Source of the DNA: Megalobrama amblycephala
Taxonomy: Eukaryota; Chordata; Actinopteri; Cypriniformes; Xenocyprididae
DNA length: 64,000 nt
Reading direction: 5' to 3'
Assembly: GCF_018812025.1 (NCBI RefSeq)
Contig: NC_063050.1
Location: 12,255,037 to 12,319,036, forward strand
The stretch's first letter is position 1. Each line of letters opens with the position of its first letter. A program made the translations under genes and the position numbers. This document shows, one piece after another, positions 1 to 11,140 of the stretch. Under the pieces are notes generated by a model, which was not told where the DNA came from, did no database searches, and saw only the letters and a program-made list of their open reading frames with translations.

Positions 1-5
1 TCTCC

Positions 6-310
6 GGTTACGTATGTAACCATGGTTCCCTGAGAACAGGGAATGAGACTCTGCATTTCATTGCCATGCTTCAGGTTGCCTGCCTACAGAACAGTCCCTC
101 AAGACGATGAGATGAAGACTGTCTCTCCAGGCGCTCCTTTATACTTCTGGGTCGCGCCGTATGACGTCATAGGCTGTCGCCGGCCAATAGGAATTGGAGT
201 TATTGGATGGTGCTTTCGGACACCTGGGTCACGTGACATTCCCCAATGCGTTTACTGCAAACGCAGAGTCTCGTTCCCTGTTATCAGGGAACCATGGTTA
301 CATACGTAAC
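6..310. mobile_element. DIRS-type terminal inverted repeat remnant
   Basis: The two ends are inverted copies: GGTTACGTATGTAACCATGG near base 6 and its complement near 291-310, each followed inward by a TTCCCTG...CAGGGAA hairpin and GAGACTCTGC. The same terminal motif (TTCCCT..AGGGAACCATGGTTA..) recurs at 58045-58085 beside a recognisable DIRS tyrosine-recombinase region. This piece is therefore probably a solo terminal repeat of the same retroelement family. No coding capacity is retained; the 88-codon frame across it is fortuitous. Confidence 0.7.
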
Positions 311-693
311 CTGAGACGTTTTTAGAGAAAATACTGAATACTGAAAATACTGAAAAAAAAAAAAAAAAAAAAAAACTGAAGAAAAGAAACTCTCTTGCTG
401 TAATTGTAACTATTTATTGTGCATTTACTTTTTTCTTCCTAACTTTATCTGCAATAACTTTTGTGCCTATAGTAACTGGAACGTTCTTGGATATCTTATA
501 AGCTTAGGAGGCCGTGGCGACATTGTGAGTTGGTGGCATAATGTTAATGAAATCAAAGGTGCATCCAGTTGTTTTGCCAAAAAGTCAAAGTATTATGAAT
601 ATAGTAACTGGAATGTGTTTGGTTATCTTATAAGATCGTACTGATGAATGAGTTGGTAATTTGATGGTAATGAAATTACGGGCATGAAACGTA
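311..693. repeat. A-run and diverged local duplication
   Basis: A run of about 23 A lies near 353-375. A segment at 468-503 (AGTAACTGGAACGTTCTTGG onward) recurs at 601-635 with a few changes, and the following sequences also resemble each other. This indicates an old tandem duplication with a period of about 130 bp. No gene is seen. Confidence 0.5.
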
Positions 694-1962
694 GTTGAGT
701 CATTCCACGAAACCGGTACGATTTGAGTCCCTTTGACCTTTTTCAGTGTATTTTTATCTTTTGGGTCACCAAAATATATTTTTAAAAGCTATTTCTATTA
801 ATTGAAATGTCTCCTTTAATAGTGTTTAAAAACATGACATGTATTTTATCTTTATATTAGAAATGATTTAGTTTTTTTCAGTTGACACAACCTATATTGC
901 CAGGCACCTCAAGGCCTTCTATGAAAGTGTACTTGGGATATGAATAATAAAATGAGAAAAAAGTCCATACATTTTGCCATTCCCATAAATATCTTTCTGT
1001 GCTTTTTTGCTGGTAATGTTTATTTTCTAAGTAAAGTCATGATTATTCATTAAAATCACATCATTTAGTCCCATACCTCAGTAACCCCTCAACCCCGTTA
1101 CACAAACCATTCTCCCCCTATAAAAATAATGAACGGATACTTATGTGACATCATTAACAGTAAGTGACATCATATAAGTCTTCTGAACAACATTGTGAGC
1201 AGACACAGGTAAGTTACCACCTTCTTTAATAATTATAACTAAATTGTGTTGTGAAATTGTATTTGTCAAGCTTAACGACTCAACCCCGTTACAATTAAAG
1301 ACAGAAAACTATTACTTGTGAAAATTATCTTTATAGTTTCAACATTATTCATGATTTCTTAATATCATGCATGCCATGTGCTCTCATTTATTCACTAGAT
1401 TTAGAGCAGTGGCCAATTTGGGCAAAAAATCACAACCCCGTCACAGTCAACCCCATCACGCCTACATTATTATTATTACTATTATTTAAGTTTATGAAAA
1501 GGTAATTTAAAGTTAGTTGAATTCTGTCTGAAATGTTCAGAGCAATCATAAGAATACTGATTTTAGTTCAAATTCTGAAGTTAAGCCTTTGATAAAAATG
1601 ATGAGGTTGCTGTCACAAAAAGTGTCAATTTCAGGCATTAGTATAGCAAAAGTGTGATATTTTATTTAACTTTCACATTTGCAATTACTGAATTAGTGTG
1701 AGGGACATCTGATTAATAGGAAAATGTTGATTTTATCACAAATACATGTTATAATAATATTCAGAGAGCTCCCATAGTGTCCATAACTTCAAATAATGAC
1801 CAACAATAATAGAGATTTGATGCCTGAGATGGGAAAATATGTTTTTTCTGGAAGTTAAATATGTCATTAATGTTGTAGGGTGTTCAGAAAACTAATACAT
1901 TTTGGTAAAAAATCTAAAAATGTGTAAGTCCAAATCGTACCGGTTTTGTGAAATGACTCAGT
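694..1962. mobile_element. unclassified DNA element with ~35-bp inverted ends
   Basis: The left end (TTGAGTCATTCCACGAAACC, then GGTACGATTTGAG) and the right end (CAAATCGTACCGGTTTTGTG, then AAATGACTCA) are inverted copies about 1.27 kb apart. Inside, a CAACCCCGTTACA-like motif occurs four times (about 1088, 1268, 1432 and 1448, the last two with C or A changes). No transposase frame is visible, so this looks like a non-autonomous element. The superfamily is not identified. Confidence 0.6.
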
Positions 1963-2119
1963 TATGTTGTCATTTAGTAAGTTATGAAATTACAAAAAAT
2001 TAACATTAAATTATGTAACTGGTTGTGTGTTAAAGCTGGAGACACACACACATGGGCTAACAAGACACATCAACAACAAGAGATGGCACGACACTAATCA
2101 GCATTAACAATCACACATT

Positions 2120-2475
2120 TTAGCTAAATATGATCATGCCATGTGTACAGTTACACTAAACACAAAACATTCACTTACACATTACAGAAGTCTGAAAACA
2201 GATTACACAGTGCAATGTTTTGAAGAGCTTTGGAATTGCTAGAGGTAACAAACGTGTCCACATAAAGTATTAAGTCATTACAGTAAAACGGGATGTGATA
2301 AAGTAATGTAAATGTAAATGTAAATAAAGACATCACGACAGTATAAAAAATAATTACAAAATAAGAGACAATTAAGGAGCAATACCAAAAAGTTGAACCC
2401 AACCAAATCATAAATGTTAGATTCTGTAGTTTATTATTTATTTTAAAGCAAGAAATGTAATGTTTATTTCAAATG
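2120..2475 (-). other. 3' flank/UTR block of GIMAP copy A
   Basis: This AT-rich block lies directly after the stop codon of GIMAP copy A. Diverged copies occur at 22400-22760 and 49260-49965, sharing the order ACACATTA..AAGTC, AAATAAAG, ACAAAATAAAAGACAA and GATTCTGTGG..TTATTTATTTT. It is most simply a GIMAP 3' UTR carried along by gene duplication. No protein is encoded. Confidence 0.55.
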
Positions 2476-3229
2476 TGTTTATTCTACTTTAGCAGCTATT
2501 GCTCCTCCTGCTGCCCCTCCTAATACACCTGCACCTCCTCCAAGTGCTGCTCCAGTAGTATATTTTCTCTGTAGAATTTCATCCTGTGCCTCCTTATAGT
2601 CCTGCTCAGTGTATCTCCTGTTTCCGTTCATCCTCTGCAGTGACTCAATCTTTTTCAGAAGCTCAGTGACCTGATATCGATCTTTATCTTTGTTCTTAAA
2701 AACATGAAAACCTCCTGAACACTGATCAACTACTGACCGCAGTGTTTCAGATTTACTCACATATTCTTCCACTGGCACATGTAACTGATCTGCATGAGTA
2801 AAGAGCACTATTGTGTGTTTTAAGACCTTTGCTCCAAAATTTTCCTGGATCCACTGCACAACATTACATTCATTCTCTGTGAATTTTACCCCCAATCTGA
2901 TCACCAGCAGAAACACATCAAGATTTGTATCCTGTAATATTTTCTCTATTTCAGTTTGAGCATCTGTGATCTTCACTGATGTATCAGAGAGTCCTACAGT
3001 GTCGATCACTGTGATTGTTCGCCCATCCACCTCTGTTTGTTCTAACTGACAGTTTCCGGTCACAGACGAAGGAGAAAAATCTTCTTTAAATGTATCTCTA
3101 ACTCCAATAATGGTGTTTCCTGATGAACTCTTTCCTGATCAAGTCATTCCTAACAGCATAATATTGAGATCTGATAGAGTAAAAAGATAGACAGATAGAC
3201 ATATGGATGAATGAACAGACAGACAGATA

Positions 3230-3334
3230 CAGTACCTGTCAAAAATTTGGAAACATTAATTTTTTTTTTAGTTTTTGAAAGAAGTCTTCTGTTCACCACA
3301 GCTGCATTTATTTAATATATATTCAAGTGTAACT
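3230..3334. repeat. short interspersed repeat fragment
   Basis: The sequence from ACAGTACCTGTCAAAAATTTGG through AAGAAGTCTTCTGTTCACCA resembles a very common fish interspersed repeat end. It lies in the intron of GIMAP copy A, at the edge of the DIRS insertion. Recognition is from general familiarity only. Confidence 0.35.
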
Positions 3335-4105
3335 GGTGTTTAGTGGCTACTTGAGGCGGGTACACAAGAGGACACTGGCTGTACATGGAGATTATTGCAA
3401 ATGCCCAGGAGGACACTACGCTTCTGGTAGAATGAGCCCTTACCCCAAGGGGACATAGGTGACCTTGGGCTTGATAAGCCAAAACAACAGCATCCGCTAT
3501 CCAGTGGGAGAGCCTTTGTTTTGAGACAGCCTTCTGTTGTCCCCCATTACAGACAACGAGCTGGTCTGAGGTCCTGAAGCTCCACGTTCTGTCAACATAA
3601 AGGAGCAAAGCACGAACAGGACAGAGCAGAGCGAGGGCTGGGTCTGCCTCCACCAAGGGCAGCTCTTGCAGATTCACCACCTGATCCCTGAAAGGCGTGG
3701 AGGGAACCTTGGGCACATATCTGGGCTGGGTTTCAGACAACGTGAGAGTAGGCTGGCCCGAATTCCGGGCATGATTTATCGACCGAAAATGCCTGCAGTT
3801 CCCCCACCCTTTTGAATGAAGCCAGTGCAGTCAGTAGAGCTGTCTTCAAAGGATTTTGAGCTCAACTGACTGCAGGGGTTCTTTGCAAAGCTGTAAGAAC
3901 CAAAGAGAGGTCCCAAGAGGGTACAAGGTGAGAACGAGGAGGATTTAGTCTTCTCATACCCCTGAGGAACCTGATGACCAGGTCGTGCTTCCCCCAGAGA
4001 CTTACTGTCTACTGCATTGTGATGTGAGAGAAGAACATCATGCGTCAAACAGGTTTCACAAAAAGCATAGGCGTGCCTTGTAGAGGGCGCTCTGGTGTCT
4101 ACCAC
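3312..4105 (-). pseudogene. DIRS tyrosine recombinase, broken
   Basis: Two minus-strand frames, 4105-3776 and 3740-3312, cover parts of a DIRS tyrosine recombinase. The first starts near VDTRAPSTRHAYAF, typical of the N-terminal DNA-binding part. The second holds PVRALLLYVDRTW, SKQRLSHWIADAV and GVRAHSTRS, the last corresponding to the catalytic H-x-x-R box. The middle is out of frame. In the family this enzyme integrates a circular cDNA; this copy is dead. Confidence 0.75.
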
Positions 4106-4265
4106 CAGTGGAAGTAGATAACCTTAGACCTGTGTGCCATAGGGTGCCCCGTCTCTGAGAAAGCAGGTCCTTCATCAGAGGAATCTGCTAGGGAGTGGCT
4201 GTGGTGAGGAGCATTAGTTCTAGGAACTAGGTCTGGTTGGGCCAGTAGGGCGCAACTAGCAAGAC

Positions 4266-4747
4266 CTACTCCTCGTCCTCCCTGACCTTACACAATGTCT
4301 GTGCGAGAAGGCTCACTGGAGGTAATGCATACTTGCATAAGCTGTGTGCCAGCGCATCCGTGCCAAGGGTCCCCTTGGTCAGGAAATAGAACAACTGGCA
4401 TTGACATCTCCAGATCAGCTGGACTGTCTCGGGGCAGAGTCGTGAGAGGTCATCAGCTGGAACGTGAATGGCACGAAGTGACCTCAGATGCTTCTGACTC
4501 CAAAGGAGGAGATGGTGGGCGAGTTGCGACATGTGATGGGTGCATAGGCCACCTTGATGGCTGATGTACGCAATGGTTGCAAAGTTGTCCATCCTGACCA
4601 GTATGTGCTCCATACTGCTAGCATCTCATGACAGTTGATATGCCAATGCAGTTGAGATTCTGTCCAGAAACCCGATGCATGCCTGTTGCACATGGCACCC
4701 CAGCTGGTGGCAGAGGCATCTGTTGAAACAACAATATGCCTGGACAT
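4266..4747 (-). pseudogene. DIRS RNase H domain, frameshifted
   Basis: Two overlapping minus-strand frames together cover an RNase H-like domain. The upstream frame (4747-4484) begins VVSTDASATSWGAMCN, with the first catalytic Asp context, and continues LHWHINCHEMLAV. The downstream frame (4613-4266) has VRMDNFATIAYISHQGG and LLLWSQKHLRSLRAIHVPAD. A frameshift around 4500-4600 separates them. Confidence 0.75.
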
Positions 4748-4839
4748 TTGTACTAGGGGAAATCCTGCCCATAGGAAAGCAAGGTCCCACCCTGGGCTGA
4801 AGGTTTGGCAACAGAACAGAGTGATTGTAACCTGGTGTG

Positions 4840-5146
4840 TGCCGCATCGCCATGGTCATCTCCGGACTCGGTCGCAATGCCAACACTGAAGCAGGCTCAT
4901 ATGAAGCAGTCCGAGAGGCATGACTGCAGCTGTGGATGCCATATGCCCCAGGAGCCTCTGAAACAGTTTCAGTGGAACTGCATTCTTCCCTTTGAATGAA
5001 TTCGGGCAATTCAGCATCGACTGGGCACACTCAACTGAGAAATGTGCATCCATGTTGACCGAATCCAACTCCATACTGAGAAAAGAGATCCTCTGCACGC
5101 CGGACAAAGAGTGTCGAGGCATATTGTCACACACTGCCATCCTCAC
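4840..5146 (-). pseudogene. end of DIRS reverse transcriptase
   Basis: The minus-strand frame contains QRISFLSMELDSVNMDAHFS and then FQRLLGHMASTAAVMPLGLL, the connection between reverse transcriptase and RNase H in DIRS elements. The catalytic palm is not found upstream; the sequence changes directly into gag-like coding near 5143-5200, implying an internal deletion. Confidence 0.65.
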
Positions 5147-5600
5147 CCTCTCGGGACACAGAGATAGAGGAAACAGCTCCTTAATGCACTAGCTGTAAAG
5201 CCAGTGGCAGAACAAAGATTCTCCACCTGGCCCTCCTCCGGGGAAGAGCATCTCCCTTCGTCTCCAGGTCGCCCGTCTAAGGGGTGGTGTTTTGCCGATC
5301 GTCCTCCTGCGGGGGGTCTCTTTTTTTCTTTTTCCTTTTTGCTGCAGGGGACAGACGCCCTTGCCGACAATCAGACTGAGGGACAGCCCACGAAGGTCTG
5401 GTAGCACATCGAGGCATGCTCTTGACAGCCTTGGCCTGCTTCTGGACTGCAGAGAACCACTGGGCACAGTCTTCGACAGCGTCAAAGATGTGTGAGATGT
5501 GATCACTGAGAAAGTGCACTTTGACGACATCTTGCTCCTCTGCAAGGTTTAGACAGAGGGTGCTTCTGGACCACCAAGGTGGACATCGTCTGGCCAAGGA
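5143..5600 (-). pseudogene. DIRS gag-like fragment
   Basis: A minus-strand frame reading STLCLNLAEEQDVVKVHFLS and DAVEDCAQWFSAVQKQAKAV resembles the gag-like first product of fish DIRS elements. The frame shifts several times toward 5143 and carries a lysine run from a T-rich stretch. Assignment rests on position and resemblance. Confidence 0.45.
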
Positions 5601-5860
5601 AGAAAGGCACGGGGCAGCGCAAAGTCATCTTCCACTCACATGAAGATGACTGCTTTAGAGCACAAATGCTCAGCTCTGAAGCAAAAAGCTGAATGTGGAA
5701 TTACACATGCTCTTCCTTATATACCCACTGTGTGGGGCAGGGTGTACGATGCAAATCTTACACCCCAATGTCCATAGACTTGATTTAGTTACACTTGAAG
5801 GTGATTGGTCAATTCGTCAGTTTAGTTCTGACATAAAGTTGAACGTGACTGACTGAAAGG

Positions 5861-5864
5861 GATG

Positions 5865-5951
<87 letters not shown>
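5861..5951. repeat. GATA tetranucleotide microsatellite
   Basis: About 22 near-perfect GATA units lie nine bases from the splice donor of GIMAP copy A's 19-nt exon. Paralogues B, E and G have GGAT or GATA-like runs at the corresponding intron position, so this tract is inherited from the ancestral gene and has expanded here. Confidence 0.95.
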
Positions 5952-5952
<1 letters not shown>

Positions 5953-6243
5953 CTCAATACTTACTTTCAGGAGGTCGTTTCATGCTTTGCTTCCTTTTCT
6001 TTCCTGTTAGTGGAATTGTTTCTTTCTCTCTGTCATGAGGAAACATATTTTGGTAATTAAAGAATATGTTTAATGTAGGATTCATAAGTAAGGAGTCAAA
6101 TCTAGAAATCGTTCATATTTCATTTATAAAACTTTTCAGTCATTTCATCAATGCTGTACATTTGTGTTACTGGCACACTGCTGAACTACCCTTTCTGATA
6201 AAGTAGAAATTAAAAAAAAAAAAAAAATCATAACAAAAAGAAC

Positions 6244-7301
6244 AGTAAAGGACCCCCTGTAGTGAAAATCAAGTTTTTACAGTTATTTATATGTCTATGT
6301 AGTGTTTTTAATATGCTTTAAGACAAACCATGTGCAAATTCATAAGTCTACCTTGACTACCTTGTGACCAATCACAACAACGTGCCGGCAGTCTTTAGCA
6401 TATCATTAACTATGACCACTCTCAAGCAGGAAAGTCTCGAGAGAAGCCAGGTTATCCTGGTATATTTTCTGTTGATATGAAAAATTGTGTAGATTTATCA
6501 ATATAGCGAGTCTATTACAATGTTATGATGAACTTTTTTCCTTACTCCACTGACGGTCTTGAGTTGTTCAACGCGTATAAGGATACTGATTGTTAGAAGG
6601 CAGCTGTCTGACTCTGTCTGAGATGAAGAACAGGAATGGTGTGTGTAACATTAGCAACACATTATTAGCTGTTTGATAACATAGTCAAGCAAAAGGCTAA
6701 TCGTAAATTCATATTAATTAATGACAGAACCGTTGCACGGGCTGAGCCAAGTGTGCAAGCACATAGGGGCTTGCGCCAAAGTAAAGTGACAGCTGACTTG
6801 AAGTAATGCCAATAAAGTTCATGTTTTTGTCCTTTGAAATATTTTAATACTATAAAACATAGCTAAAACAATATTGCTCTGAGTGTGTGTGTGTGACCGT
6901 GATTCGTGTTCTGAAAGAGCTATTCAGTCCATTATAAATTCTGATTTTGGCCGCCTCTGAAATGGATCAAACCATAGATACCTGATGAGTTCAAGTAAAT
7001 ATGCTGGAAATCTGTGCTCATTCATGCGATGTGTATTTATTACAGCCCATATCCATAACACAAACAACGAATTGCCTCGTCACTGCAGCAAGACTCTCTC
7101 TCTTCGTGAGTGAGTGGAGGCGGGGCTAATTTGCATATTCATTGGTCCGTGTATATTAAACGAGGCAAGGGTGGAGAGTTACATTCAAGCTATTTTAAGG
7201 CATGAAGACATTTTTTTCACATGATTTTTTTACAAAAATATCATTTCGGTGATCAAAGATGAGTTTTAAGGGATAAATAATTGACTACAGGGGGACTTTA
7301 A
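6244..7301. mobile_element. TTAA-type inverted-repeat element
   Basis: The left end reads AAAGGACCCCCTGTAGTGAA and the right end TTGACTACAGGGGGACTTTAA, inverted copies 1.06 kb apart. TTAA is intact at the right end and degraded at the left. There is no transposase frame. TTAA targets are used by piggyBac and Kolobok families; which one mobilised this copy cannot be told. Confidence 0.6.
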
Positions 7302-8115
7302 GAGTAATGCTGTCCATATATAACGAATGGCAGTTGAGTGCACTATAATGAACCAGTTGCAGTTGAGTGATGCTAATGCTAATCCTTGAACTAATTTTAT
7401 GTTCAAAAATTAATCTATAAACATTTTTCTCTATTAATTTTAATGTGTTTTAGTCTCATAATGATTAATGTGAAAAAGTATAAACTAGAGCTGATGTGAA
7501 AGAAATGTTAAAAGCAGGCATAAAAAAGCTGCAAACTGCGTCTCTTGTTCAACTGGTTCATCCTTGCACTCTCTCCAGCTTGTCAGTCCTCTCTGCATTT
7601 GATTTTGGGAAATAGTGCTTCAGTGAGTGTTTGTTCATTGATGTACACTTGAAATCAGAGTGCATTACTGGTATAAACAAGTGAACAAATGTAGGGAATG
7701 AAGCTGTTCCCTCAGAATTTGGACACCATCAAATGGCTGACACGCAATATAAAGTACTACACAGTGCATGCTGGGTGCCATAGCTGATTTTTTATAGTAA
7801 TAATAGTTTAATAGTTTAATAGTCTGGCACTGTGGTGTATGAATCTTTTTGGCTTATTGTCATCAAAACATGGAGTTTTGTATGCTGAATGTTGATCTGT
7901 GTGTATTAACTACTCGTCTGCAATTTTAACATTTGTTTAAATATTTATTTCTTTTAAATGTACTTTATTGTTGGCCATAGTTTATTTTCTAGACTGTTAC
8001 TTGTACAGAAATGCCAATCTAGATTCAATTACTGTTACATGCTTTAATGACAATGAAAATAAATAAAATAATAGACATCATTATCATCATCATGAGTATG
8101 GCCTAATTAAAATGG
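7302..8115. other. intergenic, no gene seen
   Basis: This AT-rich stretch between the TTAA element and the stop codon of GIMAP copy C has no splice-bounded coding segment or clear repeat. It corresponds in position to the spacer between the paralogous genes B and D. Confidence 0.5.
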
Positions 8116-8810
8116 TCACACCAATCTTCTCATTTGATACACTAAAAAAGCACATGCTAAAGCAGGAATTGTTATCTTTAATATTCTTCTCTTGATCATG
8201 ATCTTTCTCTGAGTCTTCTTGAACATCTCACTGCTGTAGTATCTTCCCCCATTTTTCATCAATATTATGTTGCTGATCTTCTCCAGCAGTTCAGTGACTT
8301 GAGCTCCATTCTTCTTCTCCACATTGTTGAAGGCATGATATCTTCTCTCACATTCATCGACTACCTTCATCAGATCTTGGTTTTCCTGCAGAAATTTTTC
8401 TATTGGTTTGTTTAATTGATCAGCTCCAGTGAACAGCAGCATGGTGAATCTCTTAACTTCTTCTCCAAAGTTCTTCTGGATCCATTTCACAGTGTTTTTC
8501 TCCTCATCTGTGAATCTCCCGAGTCTGATGACCAGCAGAAACGCATGAGGACCAGGAGCAGACATCTTCAAACTCTTCTCAATCTCAGCCTTCAGATCTT
8601 CTTCACTTGTGACGGATGTTTGAAACAGTCCAGGGGTGTCGACCACCGAGATGCTTCTACCCTCCACTTTTCCATTATGATTCTCACAATGTCGAGTTGT
8701 AGATTCAGAGAGGTAACCCACTTTAAATGCATCTCTGCCCAGTATAGAGTTTCCAGCTGAACTCTTTCCTGATCCAGTTTTACCCAGAAGAACAATTCTT
8801 AGACAAGACA
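8116..8810 (-). CDS. GIMAP family GTPase, type II, copy C (G-domain exon)
   Basis: A large 3' exon of a minus-strand GIMAP gene, about 230 codons, ending at TAA/TAG-bounded 8116. It starts after TATTTCACAG with two bases of a split codon, then [21 protein letters not shown] (P-loop GKTGSGKS), DTPGLFQTS (G3), LLFTGADQL (G4 position, lacking the usual Lys) and YHAFNN (G5 position). A basic stretch (KIMIKRRILK) precedes a hydrophobic helix (ITIPALACAFLVY) and a short basic end. This suggests a tail-anchored GTPase facing the cytosol. No ATG precedes the P-loop in this exon, so the start codon lies in an upstream exon that I could not place. The exon itself is unbroken. It is closest to copy D. 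Confidence 0.88.
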
Positions 8811-8939
8811 CTGTGAAATATATGTTAAAATAAATTCTGTTTGATTCTAATATTTTCAGAAATTAACAAACCTTTAAATAAATAAACTGGTAAATACATT
8901 ATTTTGTTACAGAGAATGATGGGAATGTAGTTTGGTGGC

Positions 8940-9736
8940 TTAAAGGGTTAGTTCACCCAAAAATGAAAATTCTGTCATTTATTACTCACCCTCATGTCGT
9001 TTCACACCCGTAAGACCTTAGTTAATCTTTGGAACACAAATTAAGATATTTTTGATGAAATCTGATGGCTCCATGAGGCCTGCATAGGGAGCAATGCCAC
9101 TTCCTCTGTCAAGATCCATAAAGGTACTAAAAACATATTTAAATCTGTTCATGTGAGTACAGTGGTTCAATATTAATATTATAAAGCGACGAGAATACTT
9201 TTGGTGTGGCAAAAAAAACAAAATAACGACTTATTTAGTGATGGCCGATTTCAAAACACTGCTTCAGGAAGCATCGGAGCATAAATGAATCAGTGTGTCG
9301 AATCATGAATCGGATCGCGGGTCAAACCACCAAACTGCTGAAATCACGTGACTTTGGCGCTCCGAACAGCAGATTCGACACACTGATTCATCTGTGCTCC
9401 GATGCTTCCTGAAGCATTGTTTTGAGATCGGTCATCACTAAATAAGTCGTTATTTAGTTTTTTTTGGCGCTCCAAAAATATTCTCGTGGCTTTATAATAT
9501 TAATATTGAACCACTGTGCTCACATGAACTGATTTAAATATGTTTTTAGTACATTAATGGATCTTGAGAGAGGAAATGTCATTGCTCCCTATGAAGGCCT
9601 CACGGAGCCATCGGATTTCAACTAAAATATCTTAATTTGTGTTCCGAAGATTAACGAAGGTCTTACGGGTGTGAAACGACATGAGGGTGAGTAATAAATG
9701 ACAGAATTTTCATTTTTGGGTGAACTAACCCTTTAA
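8940..9736. mobile_element. TTAA-flanked palindromic element, complete copy
   Basis: TTAA at both ends (8940-8943 and 9733-9736) encloses long inverted arms starting AAAGGGTTAGTTCACCCAAA. Arms run about 390 bp each to a centre near 9340. This is the best preserved of several copies (also 15449-17550, 20928-21459, an arm at 47446-47812 and an end at 11020-11140). It is non-autonomous and lies just upstream of GIMAP copy C's exon. Confidence 0.85.
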
Positions 9737-10687
9737 GTCAGTGAATTCATAGTTATCCTTTTAGTGAAACAGTGAAGTTGCACTATACCAAAAGAAGATG
9801 TATTCCAACTTGTTTGATGATTCAATGATATTTTAGCCAACTATGATATACATTGACATGAATGAAGAAAATCATTAAGTTTATAGTTTATAGTATTCAG
9901 AGATCACATTTCAGAGATCAACAAAAGTATGTAAAGGAAAATGCAGATTTTTTTTTTTAATTCACATTTTTAAAACAATTTTAGATTTGAATTGTAGAGA
10001 ATAAAAAAAAAACAATAATAGATTTAAGAATGTTGTAGAACAAAGCTGAGCCCATAAAGAGACCAATATGCAAAATGAGGACCAGGAGTCAAAGTTGAAG
10101 CTCAAATAGACATTTACAGAACATTTACCAAAGACAAAGCTCTCTAAGAACACACAATCACTAGTACTCACTAGTTCATATGTAAAATCAGTTGACATAA
10201 TTTTCTGAAAGATCAACAGAGAATTCCATTGATTTCTGTTCTATGCAAAAAGTCAAGTTATTTAAAGTCATTTGTAAGCAAACATCTCAAGTGTCTGGAG
10301 GACTCTTGTCATCTGGGCACTGGTGATTCTCCTGGAGACGGTTTATTCTGGCACAATCATAATTAAAAGTTTCGCAAGGTGTTTATGACATAAGTGCTAG
10401 TAATAAAACTGTAAAAGATCATTAATCAACATACAAAATAGACTAGTTAATGATTTACTTAGAAGTTAGGTCACCTTTTTAAAAGCAACCTTTTTAATAC
10501 TTCCCTTCCTGAAACCAAATAACCATGATTTCTTGTTGCATCACTGCATCAATAGAAAGAGATTTACAATAATATAAATGAAGTTCAAGTGTCCAACCAA
10601 AGGAACACTGATCGCCATAATGGTGAGTTCAAACTAAAAAGACTAAGTTCAAACTAAAACATTTTAGGAAAATCAACATCAATTTAT
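9737..10687. other. AT-rich spacer, no gene seen
   Basis: No coding exon, RNA gene or well-defined repeat was recognised. The first coding exon of GIMAP copy C should lie somewhere upstream of 8940 and may be in this stretch, but no convincing ATG-donor pair in the right phase was found. Confidence 0.45.
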
Positions 10688-10688
10688 G

Positions 10689-10835
10689 CACTCTAAAAAA
10701 TCCTGGGTTATTTTTTCAACCCAAACGCTGGGTTGAGACTGCTGGGTAAGGATGCTGGGTTGATTTAACCCAATTTGGGGTTGAAAATCATTCTTAATCT
10801 GTAACCCAGTGGTGTTGGGTTGGGAACGCGGACGT
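10689..10835. repeat. CACT-ended repeat rich in CAACCC/GGGTT
   Basis: The block begins CACTCTAAAAAATCCTGGGT and continues with repeated CTGGGTT/AACCCA words. This resembles abundant short CACTA/EnSpm-like repeats of cyprinids. A matching right end was not found. Confidence 0.4.
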
Positions 10836-11019
10836 AAAAGAGAGCATGCATGTCACGTTAACAACACCGAGGATACCAGTGCGAGAAGCCGCCATTTTCT
10901 CAGCGTCTTCAGATGGAACTGAGTGAAAGGCGGTTTATGTCATTAAGTCATTATCAATTGTTTTTGTCCAAGAGTATTTTGAGATTTTAAAAAAAGCGCT
11001 CAGAAGACGCAAAAATTAA

Positions 11020-11140
11020 GAGAATAATAAAAATATCTTGATTTGTGTTTCAAAGATTAACTAAAGTCTTATGGTTTTGTAATGACATGAGGGAGAGTAA
11101 ATTATGACAATTTTCATTTTTGGGTGAACTAATACTTTAA
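11020..11140. mobile_element. right-end fragment of the TTAA palindromic family
   Basis: The sequence runs from AAATATCTTGATTTGTGTT to TTCATTTTTGGGTGAACTAA and then TACTTTAA, matching the right arm of the element at 8940-9736. The left half is missing. Confidence 0.7.

Larger units (their letters stand above)
3335..5840 (-). mobile_element. degraded DIRS-family tyrosine-recombinase retroelement
   Basis: Minus-strand fragments occur in the order gag-like, end of reverse transcriptase, RNase H, tyrosine recombinase, which is the DIRS arrangement. All frames are broken by stops and shifts, and most of the reverse transcriptase is absent. The element sits in the phase-1 intron of GIMAP copy A, between its 19-nt exon and the G-domain exon. 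Clean terminal repeats could not be placed, so the limits are approximate. Confidence 0.75.
2479..5983 (-). pseudogene. GIMAP family GTPase, type I, copy A (P-loop nonsense)
   Basis: A GIMAP-like GTPase on the minus strand, probably inactive. The first exon seen is 5983-5965 (ATG AAA CGA CCT CCT GAA A, then GTAAGT). It joins in phase 1 to a large exon 3170-2479. This exon holds the start of a P-loop (IMLLGMT), a DTVGLSDTS switch, FTHADQL at the G4 position and FHVFKNK at the G5 position. The second glycine codon of GxxxxGKS is TGA (3141-3139) where paralogues have GGA, so translation would stop inside G1. The tail after the G domain is short and Gly/Ala-rich (GGGAGVLGGAAGGAIAAK). Upstream of the ATG the frame stays open through GKKRKQS, matching the GKKRRRAS motif of copy B, so an additional upstream coding exon is possible. 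The intron is filled by a DIRS element and a GATA microsatellite. A sequencing error at the TGA cannot be excluded. Confidence 0.85.

Noticed and set aside
43..309. 88-codon frame at the left edge
   Set aside because: It lies entirely within the DIRS terminal inverted repeat and has no domain or splice support.
10141..10200. possible first exon of GIMAP copy C (ATGAACTA|GTGAGT on the minus strand)
   Set aside because: Its phase (2) does not match the phase-1 acceptor of the G-domain exon.
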